Positions 42,677 to 53,100 of a stretch of 64,000 nucleotides of DNA are shown in pieces. The stretch is taken from the NCBI GenBank assembly GCA_964537925.1, contig CAZICV010000007.1:48492-112491 (forward strand), written 5' to 3'. Under the pieces are notes generated by a model. It saw only the letters and a list, made by a program, of their open reading frames with translations. It was not told the origin of the DNA and did not search any database. The stretch comes from SLDF01 sp964537925 (GTDB lineage: Bacteria > Bacteroidota > Bacteroidia > Chitinophagales > Saprospiraceae). Numbering within the stretch: position 1 is the stretch's first letter; every line of letters starts with the position of its first letter. A program made the translations under genes and the position numbers.

Positions 42677-44098
42677 TTATTCCTGTTTTACGATCGGGTA
42701 CAACCAGTTTCTGATGACATTGAGTACTTTGGGAGCGATTGTCTCTTCCAGCTCCCCATACTCTTCCACTTTACCCGTGTTGCAGGTCTGGAAGAGATGG
42801 TTCATACTCTCCATTCTTTTCATCGTGATATTCTCCTTGAGGTAAGAATCCAGCATCTCCTGCATAGCTGCCTGATTTTCCGCTGCAGGAACCTGCAGGT
42901 CTTTCTCCCCCCACAACGCCAGTACGGGTACCCTTATGCGGGAGAGATCCGGCCTGGGATCATAGGCAAGGAAAAAACGCATCCAGGGTGAAGTAAGTTG
43001 CTGTACCAGGCTTATCATCTGCATTCCGTTCAGCGGAAGTACCGCTTTCTCTTCATCCGTAAAAAGGCCTAACTGGTTGTCGGCTACATGACGGATCTCG
43101 GCCATGGCCTTTGCATTATCAGGCTCCTTGATAATGATACGAAACCAAAGATGCAGCAGATCGGCATATTTCGATACCGTCGTGTCGGCAACACCCGAGG
43201 CGGCGAGTAGCTTCTTGTTTTGCAGGAGCAGCAGATCAGCGCCCTTCATGGCAGGACCTCCGAGCATCACCATGAAAGCGAGATCCGGGTCCTCCGCCAT
43301 CAGCATAGCCCCTATAAGCCCGCCTTCGCTATGACCCAGGAGACCTACTTTGTCCGGCAGTACCCGTGGATACTGCTGCAGAAATGTGTAGGCGGCGCGT
43401 GCATCACCCGCGAAATCTTTTGTTGTAGCGGTCGCAAATACTCCTTCGGATTCGCCTGCACCACGGTCATCGTATCTCAGTACGGCAAATCCGTTACGCG
43501 TGAGGTGATCCGCCAGTACCTTGAAAGGTTGATGACCCATTATCTCTTCGTTGCGGTTCTGCGGACCCGAACCGCTGATGAGTACGATACCGGGAAACGG
43601 GCCAGGGCCTTCCGGCATAGTCACCGTACCGGCCAGTACAATACCCGCCTGGCTGTTTTCAAACCTTACAGGCAGCTCCCGGTACGGGTAAGGCGGCTCC
43701 GGGGTCTGGGGCCGCAAAGGCCTGCGATAAGTCGTATCCTTTGTCAGCGTAAGGGGAAACTTGTGCGGGGTCTGCTGGAGCGTACCTTTCCAGGAGTTGC
43801 CCTCCCATGTGCCTGTAAAGTGCGCAGCGCCCCGAAGTAGATATATCCGTAGCTCCCTACCGGCAGAGACGATGGAATCGGCAGATATCCGGTAAGCATG
43901 CTGATCCGGACTATCCATCTCGGCCCGGAGCGCGCCGGCAGAATCCTGCTCCATGTAGAAAACAACCTTCAGTTCAGTGCCGCCTGCCAATATTGTACCC
44001 GACCAGAATCCGGCCAAGTCCTGTGTATAGGCGGAAGACAAGAGAAATACGCCAAGTACCGCCGAAGCCAGCAGGCGCTTCAATCCCGTTTTGTACAT
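42677..44098 (-). CDS. Exported alpha/beta-fold hydrolase
   Basis: This 473-residue protein has a signal peptide (leader up to about residue 26), an N-terminal beta-rich part (about 28-125) resembling the lipocalin-like or DUF3887-like leader of Bacteroidota hydrolases, and an alpha/beta-hydrolase domain. The nucleophile elbow is GHSEGG near 254-259, with acid in WGEKDLQVPA and base in SMNHLFQ. It is probably a periplasmic or lipoprotein-free esterase or peptidase-like hydrolase; no substrate is implied. It lies 39 bp after the OmpA gene in the same direction. Confidence 0.83.
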   Translation of the reverse strand: MYKTGLKRLLASAVLGVFLLSSAYTQDLAGFWSGTILAGGTELKVVFYMEQDSAGALRAEMDSPDQHAYRISADSIVSAGRELRIYLLRGAAHFTGTWEGNSWKGTLQQTPHKFPLTLTKDTTYRRPLRPQTPEPPYPYRELPVRFENSQAGIVLAGTVTMPEGPGPFPGIVLISGSGPQNRNEEIMGHQPFKVLADHLTRNGFAVLRYDDRGAGESEGVFATATTKDFAGDARAAYTFLQQYPRVLPDKVGLLGHSEGGLIGAMLMAEDPDLAFMVMLGGPAMKGADLLLLQNKKLLAASGVADTTVSKYADLLHLWFRIIIKEPDNAKAMAEIRHVADNQLGLFTDEEKAVLPLNGMQMISLVQQLTSPWMRFFLAYDPRPDLSRIRVPVLALWGEKDLQVPAAENQAAMQEMLDSYLKENITMKRMESMNHLFQTCNTGKVEEYGELEETIAPKVLNVIRNWLYPIVKQE

Positions 44099-44137
44099 AT
44101 ACAGATCCTGGTTTCAGTACAGGCAAAGCGTGCCGGG

Positions 44138-46171
44138 TCAGTTGCCAGCCGGGGACTTTTGATGTTGATTCCCGCTCTCCCCATATTCTATTTTTACATT
44201 TTCCTTCATGCGTAATATACGCACTTCTGTCCTGCGGTTGTACTGGTGCTCCTCTTCGCTGCACTCTACACCGTCCAGGCAGTGGTTGCGGACCTGGGAT
44301 TCTCCGTACCCAAGCGCCCTGACCCTCGATGGGGCGATCCCCTTGGAAGACAGGAAGGATTTGGCGGCATTGGCCCGTTGCAGGGAGAGTTTCTGGTTGT
44401 ACATCCAGTCGCCGCGGGAGTCTGTGTGGGCGATCAGCTCAATCTCCATACTCGGATAACGCTTCATGATCGCGATGAGCTCGTCCAGCTCCCTGGTCGC
44501 ATCGGAGCGGATATCGGCCTTGTTGTAGTCGTAGTAGATATTGTTCAGGATCAGCGTGACTCCCTCCTGCAGGCCGGATTCGCTGATGATGGACTCCTGA
44601 GGCTGGAGCGATATCTTCTGCCCGGTCATCCGGCTATTGCCCTCTGCCGGAACAGGCCAGGTCTGGCGAACAGTCTGATAACCCGCCCTCGATATTTCCA
44701 CTTCATATGTAACACCGGCGTCGAGACATAGCGAGAATGCGCCGCGCGATGCGGACTTGTAAGTCCGTACATCCTGTCTTCCGGCTGTCCTGATCCTGAT
44801 CTCTGCCTGTTCCAGGCCCATGGATTTGTCGGCTGCCAGGACCTGGCCCTCGACCTGTACACAAGGCTGTGTCTTGTCCTGCTCCAGGAACAGCCGCAGC
44901 TCACCCTGAGGAGTAGTCACCGGCATGAAAAACCGCTTGTACCCTGACTTCTCGACTACCAGGAGATAGTTCTTGCGCTTGTACAGCTGCGCAGTGGCAA
45001 CACCGTTGACATCTGTCAGCAGATCCGGCTTGCCGGTAGCTACGCGTTCCTTGACCTGGTAGCGGATCTCGCCTGTTTCAGCATCCACGTAACTGTAAAA
45101 CGGGCAACTGGGCATCAACCCGCCCTCAGGCGTCGTTTCATATATCCTGACCTCTATGTCGCTGAGCCGCTGGCGGCTCTCCTTGTCGATCGCTACCAAT
45201 TGGGTCTGGACATATGGCAGATCGTCCCGCAACTGTATCCTTATGCGAAAGATCTCATCCTTTCTCCTGCCACCCAGCCGATTGGAAGTGAAAAAACCTT
45301 CATGGCCATGCGGGGCCAGCACAAGACCGAGATCATCCTCGCGGGAGTTAAGCGGTTCGCCCAGATGTACCGGTTTGTTCCATTTCTTACCGCCCTGGCG
45401 CGTCAGGAAGATATCATATCCTCCCAGCCCTTTGTGACCATTGGATGCAAAATACAGGTCACCGTTGACATGCACAAAGGGGAATGCCTCGTTGCGCGTA
45501 GTATTCACATCGGGACCCAGGTTGATGGGCGCCGACCATTCGCTGCCGATGCGTTCTACCATATAGAGATCCATCCCCCCGTATCCGCCCGGCATATCGC
45601 TGGCAAAGAAAAGCCTGGTACCGTCGGCGCTCAGCGCCGGATGAAGCACAGAGAACGAGTCACTGTTGAACGGCAGTTCCCGGATCTGGATCCAGTCTTC
45701 CGGTCCTCGTCTGGCCTCGAAGATCTTCTGTACATTCTGTATATCCTTGCCCTTGGTCCTGGCGCCATCCCTCAGGTTGTTGCGCGTGAAAAAGAGCAGA
45801 TCGCCCGAAGCACTGATGCTGACCGGCCCTTCATGATATGCCGAATTGACCGCAGCTGAAAAAGGTACAGGCTGTACCGGCCAGCCGTCCTTGTCAAACG
45901 GGGCGTAATAGAGATCGAAAAAAGCCTCGTCAATGCTCTTGTCCTTGAGTCCCCCGCTACGGGGCCGGGAAGAGACGAAGACAATGCCGTCCCTGTAATA
46001 CTCCGGCGAAAACTCAAGCGCCCTGGTATTGATCTCTTTAGCCGGCAGTACTTCTACTTTGTATACATCCGTATTGCCGATCAGGTCAGCCAGTGACTGA
46101 TCCTGCGCCTGTACCAGGCAGGCCGTCATGCAAAACAGTAAGGCTATCCATATCCGTCCCTGTCTACTCAT
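44138..46171 (-). CDS. OmpA-family protein with PD40 propeller (T9SS-associated)
   Basis: This 677-residue envelope protein starts with a signal peptide (ACLVQAQ cleavage), then PD40/WD40-like repeats (about 55-330; FVSSRPRSGG, LFFTRNNLRDGA, LFFASDMPGGYGGMDLY, LYFASNGHKGLGGYDIF, GFFTSNRLGGRRKDEI), a carboxypeptidase-regulatory-like part (about 410-500) and a C-terminal OmpA peptidoglycan-binding domain (about 550-660; HTDSRGDWMYNQKLSLQRA). This domain order is that of PorE-type T9SS components and of the OmpA proteins beside PorP/SprF. It likely anchors the T9SS or its substrate to peptidoglycan. It is third in the triad after the giant protein and PorP/SprF. Confidence 0.9.
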   Translation of the reverse strand: MSRQGRIWIALLFCMTACLVQAQDQSLADLIGNTDVYKVEVLPAKEINTRALEFSPEYYRDGIVFVSSRPRSGGLKDKSIDEAFFDLYYAPFDKDGWPVQPVPFSAAVNSAYHEGPVSISASGDLLFFTRNNLRDGARTKGKDIQNVQKIFEARRGPEDWIQIRELPFNSDSFSVLHPALSADGTRLFFASDMPGGYGGMDLYMVERIGSEWSAPINLGPDVNTTRNEAFPFVHVNGDLYFASNGHKGLGGYDIFLTRQGGKKWNKPVHLGEPLNSREDDLGLVLAPHGHEGFFTSNRLGGRRKDEIFRIRIQLRDDLPYVQTQLVAIDKESRQRLSDIEVRIYETTPEGGLMPSCPFYSYVDAETGEIRYQVKERVATGKPDLLTDVNGVATAQLYKRKNYLLVVEKSGYKRFFMPVTTPQGELRLFLEQDKTQPCVQVEGQVLAADKSMGLEQAEIRIRTAGRQDVRTYKSASRGAFSLCLDAGVTYEVEISRAGYQTVRQTWPVPAEGNSRMTGQKISLQPQESIISESGLQEGVTLILNNIYYDYNKADIRSDATRELDELIAIMKRYPSMEIELIAHTDSRGDWMYNQKLSLQRANAAKSFLSSKGIAPSRVRALGYGESQVRNHCLDGVECSEEEHQYNRRTEVRILRMKENVKIEYGESGNQHQKSPAGN

Positions 46172-46194
46172 TTCCTTTGCCCATTCAAGATCGA

Positions 46195-47187
46195 TTAGAA
46201 ATACCGCGGGTTGATGACGCGTTCGCGGGTCTCTTCCTCTTTGGTCAGCTGGTACCTAAGGACAGCTTCTACACTACCGCTGCTGTACCTGCGGATATCC
46301 GACAACAAGATGTCATAGGAAAAGCCCATGAACAGGCGATTGCTGATCTGGAATCCTACAAGTATGTCGATTGATTCACCCAAGCTTCGCTCCAGCCCGC
46401 CGGACCGGTAAGAAAGCCCGAGCATATACCGCTGAGCCAGAGTAAATATACTGTTGATATCATAGCTGAGCGGAGCATTTTTTACAAATTTTACCAAGAG
46501 CTGGGGAGTCCATTCCAGTTCAGGATAAAGCGGCACCGTACCGCCTGCCATCACAAATGCGTGTCGGGTCTCGCGGGAAAGCGGCACATCCCTGTCCGTG
46601 AAGTCGATGTTGATATTGAGCAGCCTCGGCACCGAGAGCCCGACAAAAAAACGGTCCGTAGAGAAGTACAGTCCGAATCCGAAATTGGGTGTGTACCTGC
46701 CCAACTGCTCCAGCGTGATGGCATTGTCGATACTGAGCTCCTGTGCGCCCCTGAGCCGCGGATCCAGGTAATTGACTCCATAGTACCTCAGCGAAGCCTG
46801 TAATCCCGCGCTCAGGCGGCTCCTGGGACCTGTCTGTATCTTGTATGCATAGGCTCCGTCCATCGTCCACGTATCGTATATACCGATCGTATGCCGGAAC
46901 AGGTTCATTCCCAGCCCGACCCTTTGCCTGTTCAACGCCATATCTGCCGACAGACCCATAGTTGTAGGAGCACCTTCAAAACCCATCCATTGGTTGCGAT
47001 AGAGCGCCGTAAACGTCAGATCACCCAACGTACCCGCGAATGCCGGGTTGAAAGCCAGTTTGTTGTACATGAACTGGCTGTACTGCTGTTCATGCTGGGC
47101 CTTTACCGTCCCTTCTCCCAGCACCAGGACAGAGCAGATGCACAGCAGGCCGCGTATACCAAAGGACATGAGTCTGTTTGTTTCCAT
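46195..47187 (-). CDS. PorP/SprF family T9SS outer-membrane protein
   Basis: This 330-residue protein belongs to the PorP/SprF family, outer-membrane barrels required for secretion or anchoring of type-B T9SS proteins at the cell surface. The leader is followed by the diagnostic QYSQFMYNKLAFNPAFAGTL region (about 35-54) and LYRNQWMGFEGAPTT, and ends with RYQLTKEEETRERVINPRYF. It starts 4 bp after the giant type-B protein, which matches the known pairing in which each large CHU_C adhesin has its own SprF partner. Confidence 0.93.
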   Translation of the reverse strand: METNRLMSFGIRGLLCICSVLVLGEGTVKAQHEQQYSQFMYNKLAFNPAFAGTLGDLTFTALYRNQWMGFEGAPTTMGLSADMALNRQRVGLGMNLFRHTIGIYDTWTMDGAYAYKIQTGPRSRLSAGLQASLRYYGVNYLDPRLRGAQELSIDNAITLEQLGRYTPNFGFGLYFSTDRFFVGLSVPRLLNINIDFTDRDVPLSRETRHAFVMAGGTVPLYPELEWTPQLLVKFVKNAPLSYDINSIFTLAQRYMLGLSYRSGGLERSLGESIDILVGFQISNRLFMGFSYDILLSDIRRYSSGSVEAVLRYQLTKEEETRERVINPRYF

Positions 47188-47191
47188 GGGT

Positions 47192-50100
47192 TCAACGCTT
47201 GATCATCAGGAATCCTCTCTGGGGTTTCTGCCCGTTGGCAAAATCCAGTATGTAAAAATAAGTCCCCACCGGTAGTTCGGCTTCTTTATACGTGCCCTGC
47301 CATGTGTTGGAATAGGGAGACTCTTCGAATACGGCAGTGCCCCATTCATTGAAAATGCTCACCTTGTTGCCAGGGTACCTGTCCGATTCCAGGCACGGTA
47401 TGAAAAATACATCATTGATGCCATCATTATTCGGTGTGATGATAGTAGGTATATCGCAGTCCGAATCATCGCCGATGAGCAGCCTGGCTACAGCCGTAGC
47501 GCACAGATCCGGGCAGCCTGTGGCACAGATCCTGTATACCAGGGAATCGGGGCCTACATAGTTGGGCGCTGCCCTGAAGTCAAAAGCTCCGTCAAGACGG
47601 GAGATCAGCGTTCCGTACATCGGCGGCTGTATGATATCCACTGTATAGGCAAACGGCCGCTGATCATTGGCCAGCAGGTCCAGCAGCGCCACACCAGCAA
47701 AAGGTACGGTCGCCGCATCATCCGCTGCCTGTGGGGCCGTCTGGTAAGTCACAATCAGCGTATCGGCGCTATACCGTACGCAGGACCTGTAGGACAGCGC
47801 CCATATCAGTGTATTTTCCCCGGGGGACAGGCCAAAGACAGTTGTCCGCGGGTCAGCAGGGTCTTCAAAGGACGTCGAAGGACGTATGGCTGTCCACTGG
47901 CCCTGGCTCAAGGCCAGTTGGGCCGCATTAAGCCTGATCTCGTCCTGGTCACACGCGATCAGGTCAGGACCCGCCTCAGCGATTTCCGCAGGTACTTTAT
48001 CTATTCGTACAGCCAGCGGAACGGTAGCTACGGAACGGCAGCCGTCCTTGCTCGCGATCACATAAAACTCGTTGACGCCATCGGCAAACTGCCCGAAGTC
48101 CTGGACAGTGATGCAACGGGCATTAGTCGGCCCCGCAATCAACCGGTCATCCGAAGCCAGGTACCACGAATAGCTTGTACCGGCTACCACATCGGGGCCC
48201 TGTATGCATAGCTGCAGAGCCGCCCCATCGAGAGAAGCGCACAATGCTACTACTGAAGACTCGATACCGGGCGTCACCGGGCGGCTGTTGACCTGGACAT
48301 AAAAGGGTTGTGCCTGTGGGGAGGGACAACCGTTCACAGTGATACGTAAGGTATAGTTGCCCGTATTGGCTGCAAATGCAGGATATATGAAGGGATTCTG
48401 GTCGGAGCTTCCGGCCCAGCCGGGACCTTCCCACTGGTAACTGGCCCCGGGAACGAAGTCCGTACGCAAAAACAAGGTATCCCCTTCGCATACGATCGGG
48501 TCGGCCGACACTGCCGGACGCGCGGGGGCCTGGCGAAGCTGTATCGTCTCCTCCGCTGAAATATCGGAGATACACCCGTCTACCTCGACCGCTACCCGGT
48601 AAGTTCCGTTATGTATGACCCCAGCTGCGGCGATGAGCAGGAAAGGATCCTGGCTCACCTGCGATCCGATCGGAGTCGTCCATGTATAGATCGCTCCGGA
48701 GCCATAGTCATCACAGCGGATCAGGAGATCCTGGCCTTCGCAGTAAAAGTCTTCGAGCCTGAGTTCCGGTGTATCGGGTATGTCCTTCACTTGCAGGCGT
48801 ATGGTCTGCGGCCTGGACACACATCCGTCGCTGTTGCGCACTGTAAGCACATAGTCACCGTTGCGCGCAGATCCTCCTCCCTGCAGGCAGGGCTCCCGGA
48901 GGGATGAAGCGAACGAGGGGCCACTCCACGAATAGATATAGGTCCCGTTGTCCGCAGGAAATACGGTCGCCTGAAAACAGATCAGGTCCTCGTCTTTGAC
49001 ACAAGCGGCAGCATCCGCACTGAGCGCCGTCACGGTCGGCCGCACATGGACTACCACCAGCGTATTGCTCTGGTACAGGCAGCCGGCTGCAGTGGTGACA
49101 CGCACAGAATAGACCCCCGGCAAGGCCGGAACCTTCGCCTGTGCCGAACCGGATACAAGCTGTCCGCCTGGACTAAGCCACTCATAAGTAGCTCCGGCAA
49201 ACAGGGGAACGGTCAGATCCACCGAATCCCCGTCGCACACGGGACCGGAATTGGCCGCAGAGACCGTATAGCTTTCCTCTATGTTTATCAGCACAGGTGC
49301 CGAGAGTTCGGACAGGCAGTCGTCCACAATAAGCCGTACCCGCCACTCACCGTTGAGCTGATCATCTGCAGCAGGTATGATCAGGCTGTTGGTGATTGTA
49401 TGGATCGTGCTGCCGTCAGGATGTATCCAGCGGTAGACATCCGCATCAGGGACATTATTCACGGTCAGCACCAGTTCTTCGCCCGGGCACCTGATCCCGT
49501 TGAATACAAGTATGGGCGTAGCAGGCTTGGGTTTTACGACTACCTCGACCGTAGCAGGCAGGGACGGGCAACCAGATTCATAGATAAAGAGTGTATAGAC
49601 GCCCGCCATAACAGGCTCGGCAGCATTACTTACCAGCGGGGCAGCCACCGTATCTCTGAACTGTCCGGGACCGGTCCACTCGTATTTGAGATTGGGTCCG
49701 ACCTGAAGTGTTGCCAATTGCAGCGGAGTACCTTCGCAGACTTCGATATAATCGTTGGCCACGGTCGCAGTGATCCTGGAAAGCACGGAAACCTGCCTTG
49801 GCGCCGAAGGATTCGAGACGCAGGAAGGTGATTCTACGACTACGTAAAACTGGTAGGTACCCGGTGGCATACTCAGTCTAAGCAATGGCGCCGGCGTCTC
49901 TTCGATCAGTACTCCGCCAGGAGCTACCCCCCGGTACCATTTGTATCTTACATTCCCGGTAAACGCCTGAGTCTCCATTACAACGTCCTCCCCCTCGCAT
50001 ACAGGGTTCTTCTCAAAGAAAAGATCGGGAGTGCCAAGCTGCTGTGGTATCTGAATACTGACAGAACCCGTAGCCGAGCAGCCTCCTGCGCCGGTCACGA

Positions 50101-53100
50101 CCAGCGTATAGGTGCCTGAATATCCAGTAGTTACATTAGGTATCGTCGGGTTCTCGAGATTGCTGACAAATCCATTGGGACCGGTCCAACTATAGGTGTA
50201 GAGGTTGCCTCCGCTACCGGCGGGAAGATTGGCGAATAACTGGAGAGTATCGTCTTCACATACTTCCAGCGAATAGGCCGGTTGCAGTATATAGCCTTCA
50301 ATCCGTACAATGGCCGTACAGGAAGCCGTATTGCCGGATACATCTGTCACCGTCAGGGTGACTACCGGCTCCTGTCCCACCTGGTTACAGGTAAATGTGG
50401 AAGGTACCAGGAAATATTCTTCGATCCTGCAATTGTCCGTGCTGCCTCCATCTATCTCCTGGTGAGACAGGATGTAGGGTTCGGTCACCGACGGGAGCAC
50501 ATGTACAAGCACATTTTTGCACCTGGCTACAGGAGGTTCAGGGTCATTCAGTTCGACTTCAAAAGTACAGGAGCCTATATTGCCGGAAGGATCTGCCACC
50601 TGGAACTGTACAGTCGATCTCCCGGCCTGGAAAAGGACCTGGGGCCTCCTGTCGGAACCAGCCAGCTCTGTGAGCGGCACTTCAGTTGCACCCTCTATCG
50701 AATAGGCTGCACTGAAAGAGCTGAATGCCAGGCGCATGAACAGGAAGCTACTTCCATCCGTGTCTCCGTCCGATGTAACGGCAGCCGGATCACAGGGATT
50801 GATCCCCGATTCGGGACCTCCCGGCGGAATGCTGAAGTTTGTATTGGAAGCTGCCGTAAAACTCACGATCCCGTCAGCCGCCCATCGATTGAAATCATCA
50901 GCAGGTATATCGAATACAGCCGTCAAAACCTGCGCACAGTCTCCATCCGTCACGTGCGGCTGGCCTATCTCAGTGGTTCCGAGGAAACTGCCTTCTTCCG
51001 TCCGAATGGAAAAATAGGCGCCTGGTTCATCGACATTACCCTGCACCATTACCTCCAGGCGTACAGGTGATCCGGACGCATTGTTGTTTACCCCGCTGAA
51101 GCTGATCTCACGATCCCCGGCTATGAAACCTCCGAGATCAGGATCGAGCGCAAAGATCAGCAACGCCTGTGCCGTATCTGATGGCAATATCTGCAGATAG
51201 GTCTCCGGGAATCCGCAATTGTCTGCATAGGACGACGGCAAAGGAAGATCAAGCAAGGCTTCACAGGATCCGGTCACCAGATCTATGCTGATCGGCGACG
51301 GACACAGTACAGCGGGAGCCTCGCGGTCTTCCAGCCTGATCGTCTGGTGGCAGGAAGACTGATTACCGAAACAGTCTGTTACAAAGTAGATCACTTCGTG
51401 TGTGCCTACAGGCAGCAATGCATTCCAGGTCCTGTCCGTCAGTTCTTCGACAGGACCGCCGTTGAGACTGTACTGGTATTGCAACGATGAAGATACACTC
51501 CTGTGAAAATGAAGCGTCAGATCGATACGTGCCCCGGGACATATATCATTGACGGCAAATCTGCCGGACTGACCGGCTGGGATATTGGGCTCAACTCTGA
51601 ACCGAATGACCCCGTCGGCCGCCCAGCGGTTGATATCTGCTCCTTGCAGGTTAGTGAGCAATGTCACGCCGTCGCCACATTGCATGTTTACGGGAGATGT
51701 CTGCCCTACTCTACGGCCATCCTCGTCATAGATGACCAGGTACTCCGTAGCGCTTTCCGCATCTGCCTGCTGCAGGCGGATAGAAAGACTGACAGGCGCT
51801 ACGATAGCTTCATCGGGATCAAGTGTCAGGAGCAGCTCCAGGACCACAGGATCTACTGGTACTTCCAGGTTACCTGGCTCAGCCGATACCAATGGCGCAC
51901 CCGCGCTTACTGAGTCTGCCGTCACGAAGCTCAGGCAGGCATCGGACGCTATGGGTCCCTGCGCTGTCACATTGCCTTCACACATCCCGGGATCCGCTAT
52001 CAGTACCTGTTCATCTGCACAATGTTCGATCACAGGAGGCTGATCGTCGATCACCAGCAGTCTCGCCCGGCCGACAGTGACATTTCCGCACTCATCGTAA
52101 AAGACGAAATCCACCGCTGTTTCCAGTGCGAAGGCGCCTCCGCAGGCAGGGACGCCCGGATCTGCCGGAAGTATGCCCGGGAAAGTGGCCGGATCCCCCG
52201 GATCATACGATCCCGGTACTGCCGCAAAAGATGCGACCGAAGAACAATTGTCCGTAGCAGTAGCCCCGCCAAGCGCTGAAACCCACTCGCCGAATATCTC
52301 GTCAAGTGAGACTTCTGCGCCACAAGTCACTGTCAGGTCGATCGGCGTTATTGTCAGCGCGGGACCGGAAGTATCTATTACGAAAAGTTGTTCGACAAAA
52401 GCCGTCCTGTTACCACATCTGTCCGTAGCTTCCCACTGCCGCTCTATACGATATTCACCCCGGCACCTGCCTACGATTTCTATATCGCGGTAACTGATCA
52501 CAGGTTCATCATCACAGTTGTCGTTGATCCGGCTCCTGACATGTTCCATATCCGGCTCCAGGTCTCCGTCGCAACTGATGTTGCGATTGGGAGCGAGGCT
52601 GAATACCGGGCCTGTAGTATCGACCACGGTAATAGTCTGCTGCTGGCTCGCCGTATTGCCGCAGGCGTCCGCGGCCGTCCACCGCCGTGTGATCGTATAA
52701 CTGTAATGTCCACAAAGTGCCGTATCCGGCGACTGGGTAGTCGTCTCATCCAGTGTAATCTGCAGGTTGAACCGGCACTGATCCGTCACCGCCGGTTCAG
52801 TAGCCGGTGGCACTTGATGGCAGGATACGGTCACATCTGCCGGAAACGCGATAAAGACCGGGGCCGAAGTATCCCTCACTTCGAGTCCGGCCGAGGTCTG
52901 TGTTGTATTGCCACACTCATCGCTGAGGAAAAACCGTAGTTGTACGGACCAGTTACAATCCTGGGTACCGGGCAACGGGTATTGATCCGGCTGGCCCAGG
53001 ACGGCCGTACCGGACAGGCCGTTGCTGTCCTCCCACTGCAACGAATCCCAGCTGACCGACCCGCAGGCATCCGAAGCGATTGCACCCAGATAGCTGTCGA